This document shows, in pieces, positions 24,269 through 25,564 of a DNA stretch of 25,564 bases. The number at the start of each line of letters is the position of its first letter. Within the stretch, counting starts at the first letter, position 1. The notes under the pieces are model-generated. The model did no database searches. It had not been told where the DNA came from and worked only from the letters and a program-made list of their open reading frames with translations. This DNA comes from an uncultured Clostridium sp. (GTDB lineage Bacteria > Bacillota > Clostridia > TANB77 > CAG-508): positions 1-25,564 of the forward strand of contig CATLUC010000007.1 of the NCBI GenBank assembly GCA_950059165.1. Direction: 5' to 3'. The translations under genes were made by a program, and so were the position numbers.

Positions 24269-24971
24269 TTAACCTAGTTCTTCTGCTATTTCTGAAAATA
24301 TGCTAGTATACGTTTGATTTCCTATTATTAAATGGTCTAATAATTCTATTTGTAATAACCCGAGCTGCTTTATATAATTGGCTGGTAAATTCAATATCTG
24401 CTGAACTTGGTGTTGCATCTCCTGTAGGATGATTATGTGCAATTATAATTTTGGGTGCTTTAATTTTTACTGGTTCATCTAATATATCTCTCATTGTAAC
24501 ATCATTAAAGTTATTTCCACCAATAGTTATGTCCCTTATTTTTAGGATATCATTTTTATTGCTTAACATAACTAATCTTGCAATTTCTTTTCTTTCAAAA
24601 CGAAATTCTTCCATCATAATTTTTGCTAAATCATCAGGATTTTTGATGTGTATTTTCTTTACACTTGTTGGTAATGCCATTCTTGTGGCTAGTTCTCCTA
24701 CTGCTTTTAGTTGTATTGCTTTTACTTTTCCAATTCCTTTAATTTGTGTTAGTTCTTCTATGCTAATATTTCGTAAAAAATTTATTCCTTCTTGCCTTGT
24801 AGTATTTAGGTTTAGTATTTTTTGTGCTAGTTGTACTGATGTTTCTTGTTTTGTTCCTGTTTTTATTATGATTGCTAATAGTTCTGCATTTGAGAGTGTT
24901 TTTTCTCCATACCATTCTAGTTTTTCATATGGTCTTTCTAGTTCTGGTAGTTCTTTTATTTTGATTGGCAA
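24269..24971 (-). CDS. radC: RadC/JAB-domain protein, with one +1 frameshift at CGG
   Basis: Reads as 233 residues after one shift at 24362. An N-terminal helix-hairpin-helix region (LTQIKGIGKVKAIQLKAVGE) is followed by a JAB1/MPN domain with the metal motif HNHPTGDATPSSAD. After the shift, AA-G-LLQIELLDHLIIGNQTY completes the domain with the conserved DH-IIG, ending EIAEELG. The zero frame would end 18 codons on with unrelated sequence. The DNA-repair name is historical; its function is unsettled. Start is TTG with AAAGGAAC upstream. It lies between DUF4321 and mreB, the usual place for radC. Confidence 0.94.
24360..24362 (-). other. +1 frameshift site 8: GCT-C-GGG
   Basis: In-frame CGG in radC. 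Dropping the C reads GGG (Gly) and restores LLQIELLDHLIIGN to the end of the protein. The only site of the eight with G after CGG. Confidence 0.92.
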
Positions 24972-25036
24972 AAAAACCGTTCCTTTCTTGTTCTTTATTA
25001 CCCCTAATTTAACAAATTAATTGATATTATTTGTAC

Positions 25037-25294
25037 TTATATTTTTTTGTATATGAATATTGCAAGTACCATTCCAATTATACTTGATATGCTTATTTTA
25101 AACATTAGTGCAAATGTTACTTTTACTACACTTAAATCTAATATTATTGGATTTTCTAATCCAAAACTTTGGCTATATGATAGCCACCATAACCAATTTA
25201 CCTTTGATGCAAGTTCTCCTAATAGTCCCCCAACTACTAGTCCTGATAATATAAATACTAATAAAATCCATATGTTTTTTTCTTTTGTTGCCAT
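25037..25294 (-). CDS. DUF4321 small membrane protein
   Basis: An 85-residue protein with two hydrophobic segments (IWILLVFILSGLVVGGLLGEL near the start and ISSIIGMVLAIFIYKK at the end). It resembles the DUF4321 family of Clostridia by layout and by position, just upstream of radC-mreB. Function unknown. Start ATG 25294 (MATKEKN) has GGAGG seven bases upstream; the ATG at 25309 overlaps that site and is unlikely. First gene of the long minus-strand run. Confidence 0.8.
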   Translation of the reverse strand: MATKEKNIWILLVFILSGLVVGGLLGELASKVNWLWWLSYSQSFGLENPIILDLSVVKVTFALMFKISISSIIGMVLAIFIYKKI

Positions 25295-25359
25295 ATGTTT
25301 TTCCTCCATTTTTTTATTATTTTTTGCTACGGCTATTGCATTTTTATTCTACTTTTGGT

Positions 25360-25388
25360 ATTATATCTTGAATTAGCAAAATTTTCAA
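25360..25388 (-). promoter_or_regulatory. Promoter of the DUF4321-radC-mre cluster
   Basis: Minus-strand TTGAAA (25383-25388), 17-base spacer, perfect TATAAT (25360-25365), about 66 bases before the DUF4321 start. Likely the main promoter for the cell-shape genes. Confidence 0.72.
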
Positions 25389-25494
25389 GTACATATGTAA
25401 TATTTTTGTAACATTTTATAAATTTTATTATTACAATTTGCAGTTTTTATTACTTTGTATTATGCAACAAAATATAAAAATTAGAAAATAAGTG

Positions 25495-25564
25495 AATGGA
25501 AAGTAATTTTTGCTAGAACTTCTTAATTAATTTTATGGAAAATGTTCGCACGGTCTCGTGTGAA
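25495..25564 (+). repeat. Partial copy of the palindromic repeat (end of left arm plus tip)
   Basis: TAGAACTTCTTAATTAATTT then GGAAAATGTTC matches the end of the left arm and tip of the 9715-10123 palindrome (TAGAAATTCTCAAATTATTT, then GGAAAGTGTTC). The tip stem itself differs: TTCGCAC-GGTCTC-GTGTGAA here, TTCATC-TATT-GATGGAA there, and both can pair. The window stops inside the tip. Confidence 0.55.

Noticed and set aside
7681..24362. Eight frameshifts as assembly or sequencing errors
   Set aside because: Not excluded, but disfavoured: there is no homopolymer at the sites, all eight fall in the same codon phase, and NNC-GGN sites in other genes are unaffected. Long-read errors at a modified motif remain possible and are listed as a check.
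7681..24362. RF2-type programmed frameshifting
   Set aside because: No stop codon and no upstream Shine-Dalgarno-like stimulator at any site, and the preceding codon is not constant.

Overview
The window looks like a fragment from an uncultured, AT-rich, Gram-positive-type bacterium of the class Clostridia, probably gut-associated. The support is: a DUF4321 gene next to radC and mreBCD, a TSCPD protein of the TIGR03905 type, a PASTA-domain class B penicillin-binding protein, a CIRCE-like (HrcA) operator in front of groES-groEL, tilS next to ftsH, a sortase, Rpn-family nuclease debris, and strong AAGGAGG ribosome binding sites. Both ends of the window lie inside copies of a repeat that also occurs once in the middle, so the window may be a whole contig broken at repeats.

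Layout. Positions 1-4700: a membrane J-domain protein, ftsH and tilS (all minus), a small Cu/Zn-superoxide-dismutase-like gene (plus) and tRNA-Thr(CGU) (minus). Positions 4700-6800: groEL and groES (minus) under a CIRCE-like operator. Positions 6900-7900: an RluA-family pseudouridine synthase (plus), probably leaderless. Positions 7970-9640: rsmA followed by a sortase (minus). Positions 9715-10123: a 400-bp near-perfect palindrome. Positions 10213-12798: a SpoVD/PBP2x-like transpeptidase (plus). Positions 12939-13900: an Rpn-like nuclease remnant (minus) and a second palindromic element. Positions 13900-25310: a minus-strand run reading DUF4321, radC, mreB, mreC, mreD, mrdA, minC, aspS, TSCPD protein, mnmA, response regulator, ispH. 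This run is mainly cell-shape, division-site and translation genes, with a good promoter at its head.

The outstanding feature is translational. Five otherwise intact and mostly conserved genes (rluA-like, spoVD-like, aspS, mreB, radC) are each broken by single-base +1 shifts, eight in all. Every shift occurs at an in-frame CGG codon, and skipping its C turns the next triplet into GGN (Gly) and restores the full-length family protein. By hand scan of both strands, these eight are the only in-frame CGG codons in any gene of the window; CGG is never needed as arginine. Out-of-frame CGG (NNC-GGN) occurs at least seven times without any shift. The simplest reading is that CGG is no longer an ordinary arginine codon here and that CGGN is read as a four-base glycine codon, or that the ribosome skips a base at an unassigned CGG. 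I regard this as the candidate undescribed system; a sequence-dependent assembly error is the main alternative but does not easily explain the strict codon phase.
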